64,000 bases of DNA from Theobroma cacao (Eukaryota; Streptophyta; Magnoliopsida; Malvales; Malvaceae), in the NCBI RefSeq assembly GCF_000208745.1, contig NC_030852.1:24352636-24416635 (forward strand), written 5' to 3'. This document shows, one piece after another, positions 51,871 through 62,615 of the stretch; the stretch's first letter is position 1; every line of letters begins with the position of its first letter. Below the pieces are notes generated by a model. It saw only the letters and a list, made by a program, of their open reading frames with translations, did not search any database and was not told the origin of the DNA. The translations under genes were made by a program, and so were the position numbers.

Positions 51871-52391
51871 GGCATAATATACAAAAAAGCTCCTAAAGTA
51901 TTTAAGAAAATTCAAATAAGCCCTTATACTTTTATTGCGTTCAATTAAGTCCTTATACTTTTATTTTAAATCAAATAAATCTCTATACATTTTATTTTGA
52001 GTCAAATAAACTCTTATTACTAATGATTGATTTAATCAAAATGTCATTTATTATTCTATATCTCGTGATGCTAATGTGAAATGCTAATATATTATAATTG
52101 ATTATAATGTGGCATGTTGACATATCATTATTAATGATAGCATATCTTGCTAATTTGGTATAATAACTTAATCATGTGATATTTTTTATCTTTCATATTA
52201 ATTTCATGTCAGTGCCATATGGATACAAAATGATAAATGGTATTTTTACTATTGAATATTAGTAGATCATTAGTTATAAGGGCTTATTAACTTAAAAATA
52301 AAAATACGGCGGCTTGATTGAATGTAATAAAAGAATAAAGATTTATTTGAATATTTTTAAATAGTTTAGGGGCTTATTTGATCATTATGCC
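51871..52391. mobile_element. Mutator-like MITE with a perfect 9-base target duplication
   Basis: The 521-base element begins GGCATAAT and ends ATTATGCC, with imperfect inverted ends of about 50 bases (both arms contain AAGCCCCTAAA-like and TATTCAAATAA-like words). It is flanked by an identical TAATGAAAT at 51862-51870 and 52392-52400. A 9-base duplication with long inverted ends is the hallmark of Mutator-like elements. No transposase coding. Confidence 0.8.
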
Positions 52392-52419
52392 TAATGAAAT
52401 TAAGAAAGTTAAAATTTGT

Positions 52420-52650
52420 GATTTTGAATTCATAGTAATTTAAAAATATCTAAGTAAGTCACTAAATTATACTAAAAAATCAATTAAGTACTTATACTTT
52501 TATTGCAATCAATTAAATCTTTAAATTATAATTTTGAATTAAAGAAACTCCTCATTAACTGTTAATTAACTCCGTTAATCAATGTCATTTGTCATATTGA
52601 CATGTTGTTTTGATGACATTAATATCATGTGGTAGATGACATGAAATAAA
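52420..52650. repeat. Partial relative of the Mutator-like MITE
   Basis: This shares ordered words with 51871-52391 (CAATTAAGTACTTATACTTTTATTGC, then TTAATCAATGTCATTTGTCAT, then GACATGTTG). It lacks a matching second end and looks like a truncated copy. Confidence 0.45.
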
Positions 52651-54215
52651 ATTTACCACCTAGAAATTATGTATTTATTTATTTTTTCCTCATTACGTAT
52701 TCAAAAATAATTGAGTGATGAAATAAAAAAAAATAAAAAACACAAAACATCAAACTAAATCTTTATTATCATCTTATTTGATTCTGTCTCGTTAAATGAT
52801 GGATGCAATTGTTTTTTTTTTTTTTTTTTTGGTGTTGGGTGATGCACCATATTTTGTCTGCTCTTCTCTCTTTCTTATAAAACAGATATATATTTGAAAA
52901 GGAAATAGATAATTATATATTAAAAAATTGTCACCAATAATATACACCTTATATGTTTTGAACAGCAAGATAGACTACTGTTTTCCCTGACGAAAGAATT
53001 CATGAACAACTGCACAAGTCTTCTAGCCAAGAAAAATGAAAAAAAGCACCTTCACCCAAGTCCTAGTATCTCATGACAAGTAATTCAACCCGGAAGCTCG
53101 ATCGATCATCTTTGGAACAAGCCATATGTGCTTCTCATTGATATTTGATTGAATCTGTGAAACAGAAAGACACAGAGAAATGAGATGACAAAATCTAATA
53201 AAGCATCTCGTGCATCCAAGAACTAATCTGCGTACACACAACACAAAACAGAAAGAGATAAACGTAATAATCATAAGATGATTACATAATCAATTTAACC
53301 ATGGCTACTCGTCCACAATATATTATTGTACGTACCTTCAAACATGACACACATCTAAAATGGCAATATTTCTGCAAATTTCTAGTTCAAGGCTAAAAAG
53401 CAAATACATTTTATTGTTTTCTGATAATAGAATGATAGGAGATTTTCCTGATCATCGATGGCAATGTCATCTGCCCACTGGATTTGCAGTTATGGAACCC
53501 AAGAATGGAGATAGTTCCTGCATTCTTTATGAAATATGTCATCACAGATGGGCCCCCGTTCTAGGAACTAACAACTCTGCTTAGTACTGAAGAGTGAGAT
53601 TTGAACTCGTAATCTTTCCTCTAAAGAAGAATAGGAGCTCACAAGTAAGATTCTTGACTGCTAAAGGCTCTTGCAAAACAGTATTGAAACTTCTTAGCGA
53701 ATCCTTTCCTTCTGTATCGGTATAGACTCTTATCATTTGGCTACTTACAATATAGCATACTACTATATAAGAATATCAACTCACAAGGAACAGCTACCTA
53801 GTGAAGAGATTGCAGAACAAACGATCAGTTAAATAAGGTCATTACAATGAATTGGCATGCATGGTTGGAGTGTGTGGTCTCCATCAGCACCATGGTCTAC
53901 TCAGCCACCATAGCCAACCAACTCTCTAGATTGATTTATATATATAAAGAACAAAGCTCATTGTCCCAAATTACTTAGGTAGAACGCTTTATATATGGCT
54001 CTCATTAAGTTTCATTGCAAAGGGGAACTACAAGTCAATGGCAGTGCAAGGTACATTTGGTGCAAGATTTATTCGCTCTACAAACTGCTTATTCTTTCCC
54101 AATCTTTAAATAAGCTGTTTCCAAATGAACTAGAAAACAAAACCAAACTGCTTGGATGAGAACATTCTATACTACAAGATTTTTCGTTTTCAAGCAATCA
54201 CATAAAGTTACTTAC
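52651..54215. other. Intergenic sequence upstream of the first RING-PHD gene
   Basis: No gene was recognised. It includes a long poly-T run near 52810 and a short frame at 53360-53584 without family features. Confidence 0.4.
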
Positions 54216-55851
54216 TCAAACTGGTGGCTTTGAAGATGATACTGCTATATGCATTTTTAATAGCATTTGTTGCATGCGCATGGTCAACATTTGATCAAAA
54301 TGCTGTTGAATTTTCTCCTCAATCCGTTGGTCGATTCGCTCTTGGTTATTTTGCTCAATGATTTGCTTCATGTGATCCTCCAATCTAACCCTTTTTTCCT
54401 GCTCATCCTCTATCTTCTGTTGTAGGCTTTGCACCAGTTGCTCTAATTCTGTTACCCTGGCCCTGGTGCGACCCTTCCCACTCTTTTTGCCACCAAGATG
54501 AGGTGACAAATGATGACCTCTTGCACTTGGACCATTGGCTTCATCCAAAATTCTCCTTCCAGCGAGAAAAGGAGGCGACAAATAGTTAGGGAGTGAAGAG
54601 AAACTTGGATTATGATGTCCAACCTCAGGGATATTTGATTCCCTTGCAATACCAAAAAATGGAACTCTCGTCTCCACTGGTAATTTCACATTAAAGTTTC
54701 CAGATATCTTTTGATTGTCCATAGCAATATTAACTTTAGTTTTGTCATGGTTATACCTAGAAAGAGCACAGCCATAACAAAACCAAGCACCGCCAGCAGG
54801 TACAGTCGCACTGAAGCCAACACAATAAGTATGAACAGCTGAATCACAGATATCACAAAGTAGCCGACGGTTACTTTCATCAGCTATACCATGGCAAACG
54901 CGGCATTTAATATCTTCATGAGGATTAAATAAGCCAGATGTTGCATTTCCAAAGGGATGGTTAGCCTGCATTGGTAACAAATATCAATATATCTCAACAT
55001 GTACGTAGGTGTTGCATTTCCAAAGGGATGGTTAGCCTGGAATGGTCACAAATATCAATATATCTCAACATGTACGTAGAAAGTAATTATAGAAATGATA
55101 AAATTGTAATACTCATAAAAAATAATTATCTACGTAACTATAAATGACGTCATTTATAAATAATTACATAATTTATGAATTTGTAAATAACATTGTTTAC
55201 GAATAGTTAGATAATTTATGAATAGTCAAATAATTAATAACTTTTAATTATGATTTTTCTATTAATAAGAGTGAAAAACTAATCCATTCAGATATTTGTT
55301 ATTCAAATATTTAGTTTAATAATAAATGCATGTATCTTTTGTTCAAATAATCAAGATTCAAATCTATTTTTCTCTTAATAAAATGATAATTGCTATGAGT
55401 TAGGCAAGCTTAAAAAAACTCTATGCAAATTAAACTCAAGAATAAAAACAATAATTAACGTTAATAATCAATTTCTTAAAATTAAACACGGGGAATGAGA
55501 AAATAATTAAAACGTGACCTGATTTCCTTGAGGGACGTTAACGAAGCGTTTGGAAGCAAAGACAACGTTCTTCTGTGGTCCATAGATGGTGGTAAAGTTG
55601 AGCTTGCAGATAGGGCAAAAAGACTTCACCTTGGCCCACTTTACAATGCAAACGAAGCAGAAGGTATGGTCGCAACAATCGATTGTGCCCCTGACTGCTG
55701 TTTTCCCGTCGTTTGATAAGCATACTCCGCAGAGAAAGGAATCTAACTCATCGCCGTCCGTTGATCGCCGTCGTCCATGTTCTCGGATAATGACTGGTTC
55801 AAATTTAAGCGTTGGGATTTCGAGGGTTTTGTTTGCCGAATCGCCCGCCAT
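54216..55851 (-). CDS. Chimeric RING + PHD paralogue with a coiled-coil tail
   Basis: Two exons on the minus strand, 55519-55851 and 54216-54965, give 360 residues. This is a tandem copy of the gene at 45969-49193, with the same phase-0 intron between RING and PHD. All zinc ligands remain: RING C41, C44, C60, H62, C65, C68, C79 and C82; PHD C132, C135, C148, C151, H156, C159, C174 and C177. Similarity to the paralogue ends near residue 150 codons into exon 2 (after a GPSARG word, about 54517). The last 100 residues are instead a basic linker (GKKSGKGRTRAR) and a heptad-like coiled coil (TELEQLVQSLQQKIEDEQ and onward) ending SSSKPPV. That tail resembles coiled-coil tails of plant CACTA-type transposon proteins, but this is an impression only. 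The stop codon directly abuts a GTAAGT word. The frame is intact, so it may be expressed. Confidence 0.75.
54940..55080. repeat. 71-base tandem duplication over a splice acceptor
   Basis: Two copies starting at 54940 and 55011 (both begin GTTGCATTTCCAAAGGGATG and end near GTACGTAG) differ at only a few bases. The unit spans the exon 2 start and the end of the intron, so the gene has two 3' splice sites 71 bases apart (minus strand CCAATGCAG and CCATTCCAG). Confidence 0.9.
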
Positions 55852-55949
55852 TTCGTCTCTGAATTCGTTGCCTTTCCCTCATGCTGGTAAGCTCACTCCT
55901 CATCTTATAGCACTTCATGTGTCAGAAATGGAAAAAAGAAATAGTATAA

Positions 55950-56740
55950 AATAAGAAAGGTTATTATGAGTATTTTAATATTTAATTGGTAAAAATAATT
56001 TTAAAATAAATAAATAATAAAATGATAAAATTTATTTTCTTTAAAAATAAAATACTCATTACCATAATTTAGTAAATTTTATATAAAAAATATAAAATTA
56101 CTCTTTATTATAATTTTTCATTTTAATAAAAAGTTTCTAATTTTGATTTTCATTAAATTTTCAAATTTTAATAATTTATTATTAAAATATTATTACAATT
56201 TTTTTCTGTATTTTCATTTTTCATTCTTTTAATTTCTATTTTTATTAAAATTTTAAGATATTAATTATTAATATAATTTTTTATTATAATTTATTTTTTC
56301 CATTTTTTCTTTTTTTTTTTCTTTACTGAAACCTGATGTCACCCATCGAAGAAGCTGTCGATGTTATAAAGCATCGATCTAGTCGTGGCGAACATCAAAT
56401 TGGCACTCTAAAAACGTCAGTGATTTCTCTGATAGTTGATAAAGAAAAAAACTTAGTGGTAGAAGATGACAGTAGCCGTGGAGGAGGATGGTTGCATGAA
56501 GCTTGCTTAGAGAAAGAAGGGTGAGAGGCATGTATAGAAAAAAGAGAAACAGAGAAGGAAAATGAGATTAAAATTTTTTTTATAGTGTAGGGTTAGTAGT
56601 TTTAAAAACGAGTAAAGGTATTTTTGTTCAAAATTTTAAAGTTTATTTCATAAGACTCAAAATAGTTAATATCAAAAGAAAAGTGATAACATATATTTCG
56701 TGATTTTAAAAAATAATCTTAAAAAAAACAAGAAAAACTC
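55950..56740. repeat. Possible degenerate family B element
   Basis: AT-rich arms with an ATTGGTAAAAATAATTTTAAAATAA word like family B, a central CGTCGATCTGG-like patch (here GCATCGATCTAGTCG) and a trailing GTGTAGGGTTAGTAGTTTT like the GTCTAGGGTTGTAATATTTTT of copy 2. The ends are not clear. Confidence 0.3.
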
Positions 56741-56943
56741 ATTTCTTCCAACTAGGGTCGGTGTAATATTAAAAATATGGGTTACTTAGACAACAAGCAA
56801 GGCCTTGGACTTTAACCTATTGGGTTGGTCGAAATCAATTTGTCATTCAAATATTAAAAATTAATCTCATTATAATTTTGATTTCATTCTCAAAAGGTTT
56901 TTTTTTTCATTTTTGGTAAAATAGAATTTCATTGTAAAAAGGA

Positions 56944-57230
56944 TTATATTTCATTCATATGCTTCTCAATTGTGGTGGCAAGTTGGAAGCAACCCAATTT
57001 CCTTTTTAATATACAAAAATGTACATGATGTAATTGTACCTTAAGAGGTAAAAAAGCTATTGGCCATCTTGCTTGGGATTTAAAGCATGATAGCAAGGAC
57101 AATGAATGTAAGTTGAGTAGAACCTTTGTCCAACCCACAGCGCTTGCTACTTGTAACTCGGCACTGAAACCAATAGCTGCAGCCAAAGTAGGATCCAAAC
57201 CACTACAATTTATCAAGACAGCGAGCCAAG
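56944..57230 (-). other. Unrecognised coding-like patch
   Basis: A 90-residue frame of balanced composition (GLDPTLAAAIGFSAELQVAS) overlaps a second frame that reads ALWVGQRFYSTYIHCPCYH and then stops. This hints at a frame-shifted or spliced gene fragment. I do not recognise the family. Confidence 0.2.
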
Positions 57231-58547
57231 TTTACGAGTTTATATGTATAAATATTCGTTAACTGAAATCAAGTAAGCTAATACTGTAGTAGTTGATCGG
57301 AAAAAGACAAATGGCTCCTGCAAATCTATCTCTTCTAATGGTGACAAAGCTCATTAGTGTACTTTTGTACCCTCTAATTTGCTCATGTTTCTTAGTTTGG
57401 AAAATCAGGGTACTACTCAAATTTGCGCGGCTTATACTTGGGGCCATTTTTCATGGCCTGCAATTAAGTTGGAGCCCTGACTTTAAAAAACACACGAGGG
57501 ATGGTTTAATATCATAATTTATAAGGTTCTGTTTAATTTTATATTTAATTTATTCATCTATTTGTTTCATTTTTTATACGAGATATTATATTTAGTTATG
57601 ATTATAATTTTTATTTATAAATGTGACTCCGTCGAAAAAACATTTTGCTTGAGACTTTGAGTTTTTATAGTGTTTTTCTCATGGACAAACGAAACAAGTT
57701 CTACTTTCAACCAAATTATTTTTTGACTAAAAGAAACATACATTTAAATACTTACCTTGTTGCAATTTTTTTGCTGATTTTAATAGTCACATAATCTCAA
57801 TTTTGATAATTTTTTTTAAAAAAATTATTAAATTCTGAATTCTGATCTTTTCAAAACATATTCTTTAAAAATTTAATGTTATATAATACTTAAAAAAATA
57901 ATAATCAAAATTAAATTCATATAAACTACAAAAAGTTACTAAAGGACAAATATAATGAGACGAATACAGTTACTAGTCTCCTCTACCCAATTCAGATTCC
58001 ACATCCATCTAATCAGATTTATTATCAGAACCATTTTGTTTTTCTGGATACAAATCTACACTTACTATGCTATTCTACTTTCATTTTCGGGCAATGAAAA
58101 CAGTAATGAATATTATATAACTACATTTACTTTAGTATGTATCTACTCACGCTTATTATCATAACATTTTTTTATTAAAAAAAATTAAAAATAGAAAAAT
58201 AATGGATGTACGGAAGGTACAGAATTTAATCAAGCTATGACACGGTGTCATATCAATATTATATTTTAAAAAATAAAACATTAATATTTTATTGATGAAA
58301 GGTCAAAATTTGATGATGTGACTTTCAATACAAAACATACGTCTCCATCCTGGGGCAGGCATAATGCAGCCTACTTCAAGCACAGCAAAGTCTGTGTCGT
58401 CATTAAAAGAAGAGTCGAGTGGCCTTCCATCATTTCTCTTCAAACTCATTCAATCTCTCTGCTTGTTAGCCAAAAGGTTTTCAGATACGTAGTCAGATTC
58501 ACATTCCTTGTTGAACCTCCAACCAATTATATTCCTATTTACTACCC
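57231..58547. other. Spacer upstream of the UGT pseudogene
   Basis: Mostly AT-rich. The last 240 bases (58300-58547) are of average composition and probably held the old UGT promoter. No clear core elements. Confidence 0.35.
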
Positions 58548-59999
58548 ATGGCAATATTAGGCAGACATGCACACGTCCTAGTATTCCCCTTCCCAGCACT
58601 AGGCCACATGATTCCTCTCTTAGACCTCACCCATTACTTAGCCACCGCCTCTGATCTGACCATCACCATCTTAGTCACCCCGAAGAACCTCCCCTTGTTG
58701 ACCCAACTCCTCTCTTCCCACCCTCAAATCAATACACTGGTCCTCCCCTTCCCTCCCCACCCTTCCATTCCCTCCCACGTCGAGAACTTCAAAGACCTAC
58801 CTCAATGCTGTTGCCCCGCCTTGATTCACGCCCTTGGTCAACTCTATCACCCTTTGTTCTCATGGTTCGAATCCCACCGTTCACCTCCTTCAGCCATCGT
58901 CTCCGACATGCTCTTGGGATGGACTCAACGTTTGGCTTCCCGTCTAGGCATTAAACGAATTGTTTTTTTCCCATCTGGCGCCATAGCATTGTCTGTTTTG
59001 TATACCCTGTGGCTCGATCTCCCTAAGCTGTCATTTCGTTTGATAAAATTGCGAAATGTCCAAAGTACCCTTGGTGGAAACTCTCTCCTACTTTTCGCGC
59101 GTGCGTTGGGGGCGACCCGGCTGGAGAATTTATCAAAGATGGACTTGTCGCAAACGTCAAAAGTTGGGGTCTAATAATTAACTCTTTTGCTGAACTAAAA
59201 GGGCCTTATTTCGACCATTTGAAGAATGTCATGGGCTCTGATCATGTGTGGGCTGTGGGGCCCTTGCACCTTTCCATGTTAACAACAGTTCTTCTCTTAC
59301 TTGCCCCGTGCGTAGGGGTGGGCCCAGCTCGATCTCTGTGGATGGCTTGTTGACGGGGCTAGACACGTGTGAGGATGGCGAGGTGGTCTATGTTTGCTTC
59401 GGAAGTCAAGTCGTGTTGACCAATGAGCAAATGGCAGCCGTTGCGTCGGCGTTGGAGGAGAGTGGGGTCCGTTTCATATGGTGCGTCAAGGAACCCACGG
59501 AAGTACACGTGGAGGGAAGATACGGCATGATTCCAAATGGGTTCGAAGATCGTGTGGCTAGTAGGGGATATGTTATCAGAGGGTGGGCCCCGCAAGTTGC
59601 TATATTGGATCACCGAGCGGTGGCGCGTTCTTGACTCATTGCGGATGGAACTCGGTCTTAGAAGCTGTGGTGGCTGGTGTGACCATGCTAACGTGGCCCT
59701 TTGGTGCTGACCAATTTGTGGACGATTCTTTATTGGTTGATGAGCTACGGGTGGCTAAGAGGGCGTGTGAGGGTGCGGAAACTGTGCCAAACTCAGACGA
59801 GTTGGCACGAGTGGTGGCAGAATCAGTGAGCAATAAGAACAGCGTAGAGAGAGAAGGAGTGATGCAATTGAGAAAGGCAGCAGTAGAGGCAATTAAAGAA
59901 GGTGGCAGCTCGGCTAAGGATTTGGAGGAATTGGTAAAGCATCTATGTTCAACGGAATTAGATGCAAATTCTGACATGCAAACTGTCTTAAGGTTGTAG
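58548..59999 (+). pseudogene. UGT89-type UDP-glycosyltransferase, frameshifted
   Basis: Family members transfer sugar from UDP-glucose or UDP-rhamnose to flavonols and other small molecules in the cytosol, and this subfamily is normally encoded by one uninterrupted exon. Here the homology runs from HVLVFPFPALGHMIPLLDL at the N-terminus to the plant PSPG box (GWAPQVAILDHRAV, then FLTHCGWNSVLEAVVAG) and a normal C-terminus, but in changing frames. It shifts near 59010-59030, where about eight residues after LPK seem deleted; again near 59255-59290 after VWAVGP; and again near 59618-59624, where one G is missing in the PSPG box. Each shift is a loss of one base modulo three. Upstream and downstream codons are otherwise well conserved, so decay is recent, or part of it is sequencing error. 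PSPG residues W, Q, H, N and E are visible across the frames. Confidence 0.85.
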
Positions 60000-60004
60000 A
60001 AAAG

Positions 60005-60010
60005 AATAAA
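60005..60010 (+). terminator. AATAAA just past the UGT stop
   Basis: AATAAA lies a few bases after the last in-frame stop. It is a possible poly(A) signal, although unusually close. Confidence 0.3.
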
Positions 60011-60120
60011 GAAATGGAAGTGTGTTTTTGGTTTTGGAGCACCTTTTACGTGGCTGGCTTGTAGATGAAGCATGTAATGTAAGAGTTTATGCTCCATATA
60101 TCTGCGTTATAATTAGAATA

Positions 60121-60142
60121 TTATTATTATTATTATTATTAT
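60121..60142. repeat. (TTA)n microsatellite
   Basis: Seven TTA units downstream of the UGT pseudogene. Confidence 0.9.
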
Positions 60143-60661
60143 GCTAACCAGTTTTTCTTACAGAGGCGTATTCGTTGTTATCTTTCTTTGTTTTCTTTGA
60201 TAGATAAAAATGTGTTATTTGTTCGAAATTTACTTCATTTTCTGTTTTGCCAAATTAAAGCTTAGATTGCTGTTAGGATTGTTCTTTTGTTGCAGGGAGC
60301 ATGCTAGTCGTTACATTCTCGGTACAATGCAGCATTACTTTTATATGTCCTTAGACTGTTTTGCTTGAAAATTCACGGGCACGTGGGTCAAGTTTCTTTG
60401 CCAAACCAAACCGACATCGACTGCAACAGCAATTATATTGTCCCAACGCCGAACTCCCATGCACACTGTGGCAGGCAGCCGCTCACGTTCCTTTCACTCA
60501 TTCGGAGCTTAGCAGCCTCCTGCTTTTGTTTTAACAAAGCCAAATTGTATATAGGAGGATAAAAAAGGAGATTCAGATTTGTGTGTTTTTAAAATGTGAA
60601 TATGCGTATGTGCTATTCAACTAAATTTACAAGCGCTATAATAGGTAAGAGTTCAAAGTAA
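60143..60661. other. Spacer
   Basis: It holds one G-box at 60380-60385 and no gene. Confidence 0.4.
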
Positions 60662-62034
60662 GTGTTGTTTTGGATAGCTTTTTCACTTAGTGCTTATTTA
60701 GCTTAGTTTATTTTCAATTTATTTATTTTTGAAAATAGAAATTGAGTCAAACAGTATTTTATGAGATTTTTTTTTAAAAAAAGTAACTTTTTTAAAAAAT
60801 AAAATTTTAAAAAATTTCAAATAAGAGCTTTCTATTTTTTTTTAAAAAAATGCTAGTTTCTTAGGAGATTTATTTTTTTTCAAAAAGATCCTCTCTCAGA
60901 AAATACCTCCTCCCTCTTTCCTTATCGATCTCCCTCTTCTGTCGCTTTTTCCGTAAACCATCCTTCTGAGATTTTTTTTTATTCTTAAAAAATTAAGAAA
61001 AAAGAAAACTTAAAATTCAAAACTGCATTCACGTATTGTTTCTTTTTTTTCTTTCTATTTTGTTTTGTATTATATTTTCTATCATTTTTTTATTTTGAAA
61101 ACTTTTTTTATTATTTGATATTTTTCAATTTATTGTTTCATATGACAATTATGTGGTGTTTATTTGTTCTTAACTTCTTTCTGGTGCATATAATATTGGT
61201 TGATTATTATTGAAATAATTAATCAAATAAGTCAATGATTATTAAGATAAATTGGATGAAAATTAAAAAGTCAATATTTGTACTCGTTTATGGAAACTCA
61301 AATTTAAAGAATTTCTTATTTTAGGTATAATAATATGATGCACTATAAGAAAATTGAAATAGACTTTAATTCTTTTGGCAACAGGAACTGCAAAATCCCT
61401 GAACTTCTTAACAGTGAATTCCGCATTTAAGCTAACAGTACTCAACAGATGATGTAGCACTTCTTGACAAAATAAATAACCCATTAAAAATATATATGAA
61501 TGCTAAAACCTTTTTGTTCATGGAAGGGAACTTTGTTGATGAGGACATCAAGACTTTGATAGATTTGTATGGAATTAGCATTGATGATTTTAGTAGGAAA
61601 ATGAGTTGCCAAATCAGTGGCTGAACGTGGTTTTCCTGACTCACTTGGATCCATTATTAACATCAATTTTGTTCAGCCTCAAAGGTCATAAATTTCAAAC
61701 CAATCTTTAAAAAATAACAATAAATATTTTTTAAAATTTTCTTTTATCTTTCAGCAATTCATAATATTATAGGAGAAATTATATTTTTGTCACACTCATC
61801 TTTTTTTATTTGATTCAATTTTTTTCATAATTTATTAAATACCCTTTATAATAATTTTAATCAAAATTAAAGTTTGTATAAGATGTTTTACCAAACAGCT
61901 TATCTATAAAAAAGAGTTTACGAAAAGTAAATTTATCAAACAACTTTAGCTTAATTTTAAAAGTTATTACTTTTCATCAAAGATTTATAATAACTTTTAA
62001 GTTAAAAAAAAAAGAAGCTAGGCTAAACATGTTC
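60662..62034. mobile_element. Non-autonomous element, family A copy 3, carrying a gene fragment
   Basis: The same family as 19315-20145. The left half has ATCTCCCTCTTCTGTCG and AAAATTCAAAACTGCATTCA; the right end has TTTTAAGTTAAAAAAAAAAG, then GCTAGGCTAAACATG. It is about 540 bases longer than copy 1 because of an insert (about 61240-61690) containing part of an isopentenyltransferase gene. The ends are approximate. Confidence 0.65.
61262..61666 (-). pseudogene. Captured fragment of a tRNA isopentenyltransferase (IPT2-like)
   Basis: tRNA dimethylallyltransferases modify A37 of tRNA and are one source of cis-zeatin. The minus strand reads MDPSESGKPR (a decayed P-loop; the family has G-P-T-G-S-G-K-S), then ATDLATHFPTKIINA, IQIYQSLDVLINKV and HEQKG. 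About 50 unrelated bases follow, then VLHHLLSTVS and EFTVKKFRDFAVP. The order and spacing match the N-terminal part of plant IPT proteins, nearer the tRNA type than the ATP/ADP type by the HEQKG and FRDF words. Only about 100 residues are present, the P-loop is damaged and stops occur, so it is not functional. It sits inside a family A transposon. Confidence 0.75.
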
Positions 62035-62269
62035 TTAAGTTGTTCTTTTAGAATTTTTGTTTAATAAATGATCATTTCTCTTAATATTTATTTAGTTATT
62101 GAATTGAATATGAAATATATCAAAGTTTACATTCAATTGGTCAGGACACTTATAATTTCCCTCTATAATGCACTTTACTAATTATGGTATTATTAGTATG
62201 TATGATTTATAATTTAACAAGTGTACAACTAACAAAAATATTCATGTGTTGATAGTATATATAAGGCAT

Positions 62270-62615
62270 ATTATTACTTAAAAAAACTCTTATATTATTA
62301 AATAATTTTAAATAAAATTTTTTAATTACATTCAATCAAACCTTTATATTTTTATTTTGATTTAAATAAGTCATTTTAACTAATAGTTAACTAATTGTTG
62401 TTAGTAAGAATATCACTTGTCATTTTATGCCACATGGTGTTGGCATAACATGTTAACATATCATAGTCATTTTAATTATGCCACATGGTCACGTGACATT
62501 TCACCCTGACATTAGCGTTACATAGTATAACAATAACAAATGACATTTTAATTAATTGTAGTTAATAAACTATTACTTGTAAAAGTTATTTAATCCAGAA
62601 TAAAAGTTGTTAGCT
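62270..62615. repeat. Diverged relative of the Mutator-like MITE
   Basis: This shares the layout of 51871-52391: TACATTCAATCAAACCTTTATATTTTTATTTTGA, then ATCACTTGTCATTTTATGCC, then ACATGTTAACATATCATA. The right end is missing or diverged. Confidence 0.4.

Noticed and set aside
53830..53950. MNWHAWLECVVSISTMVYSAT as a LINE reverse transcriptase piece
   Set aside because: The likeness is limited to a few residues and no adjoining reverse transcriptase motif was found.
56336..56524. 62-residue frame starting MSPIEEAVDVIKH
   Set aside because: It lies in a probable family B transposon relative and corresponds to the GC-rich patch of copy 2, not to a protein.
58862..58880. GGTTCGAATCCCACC resembles a tRNA B box
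   Set aside because: It lies in the UGT coding sequence (WFESHR), with no A box or cloverleaf around it.
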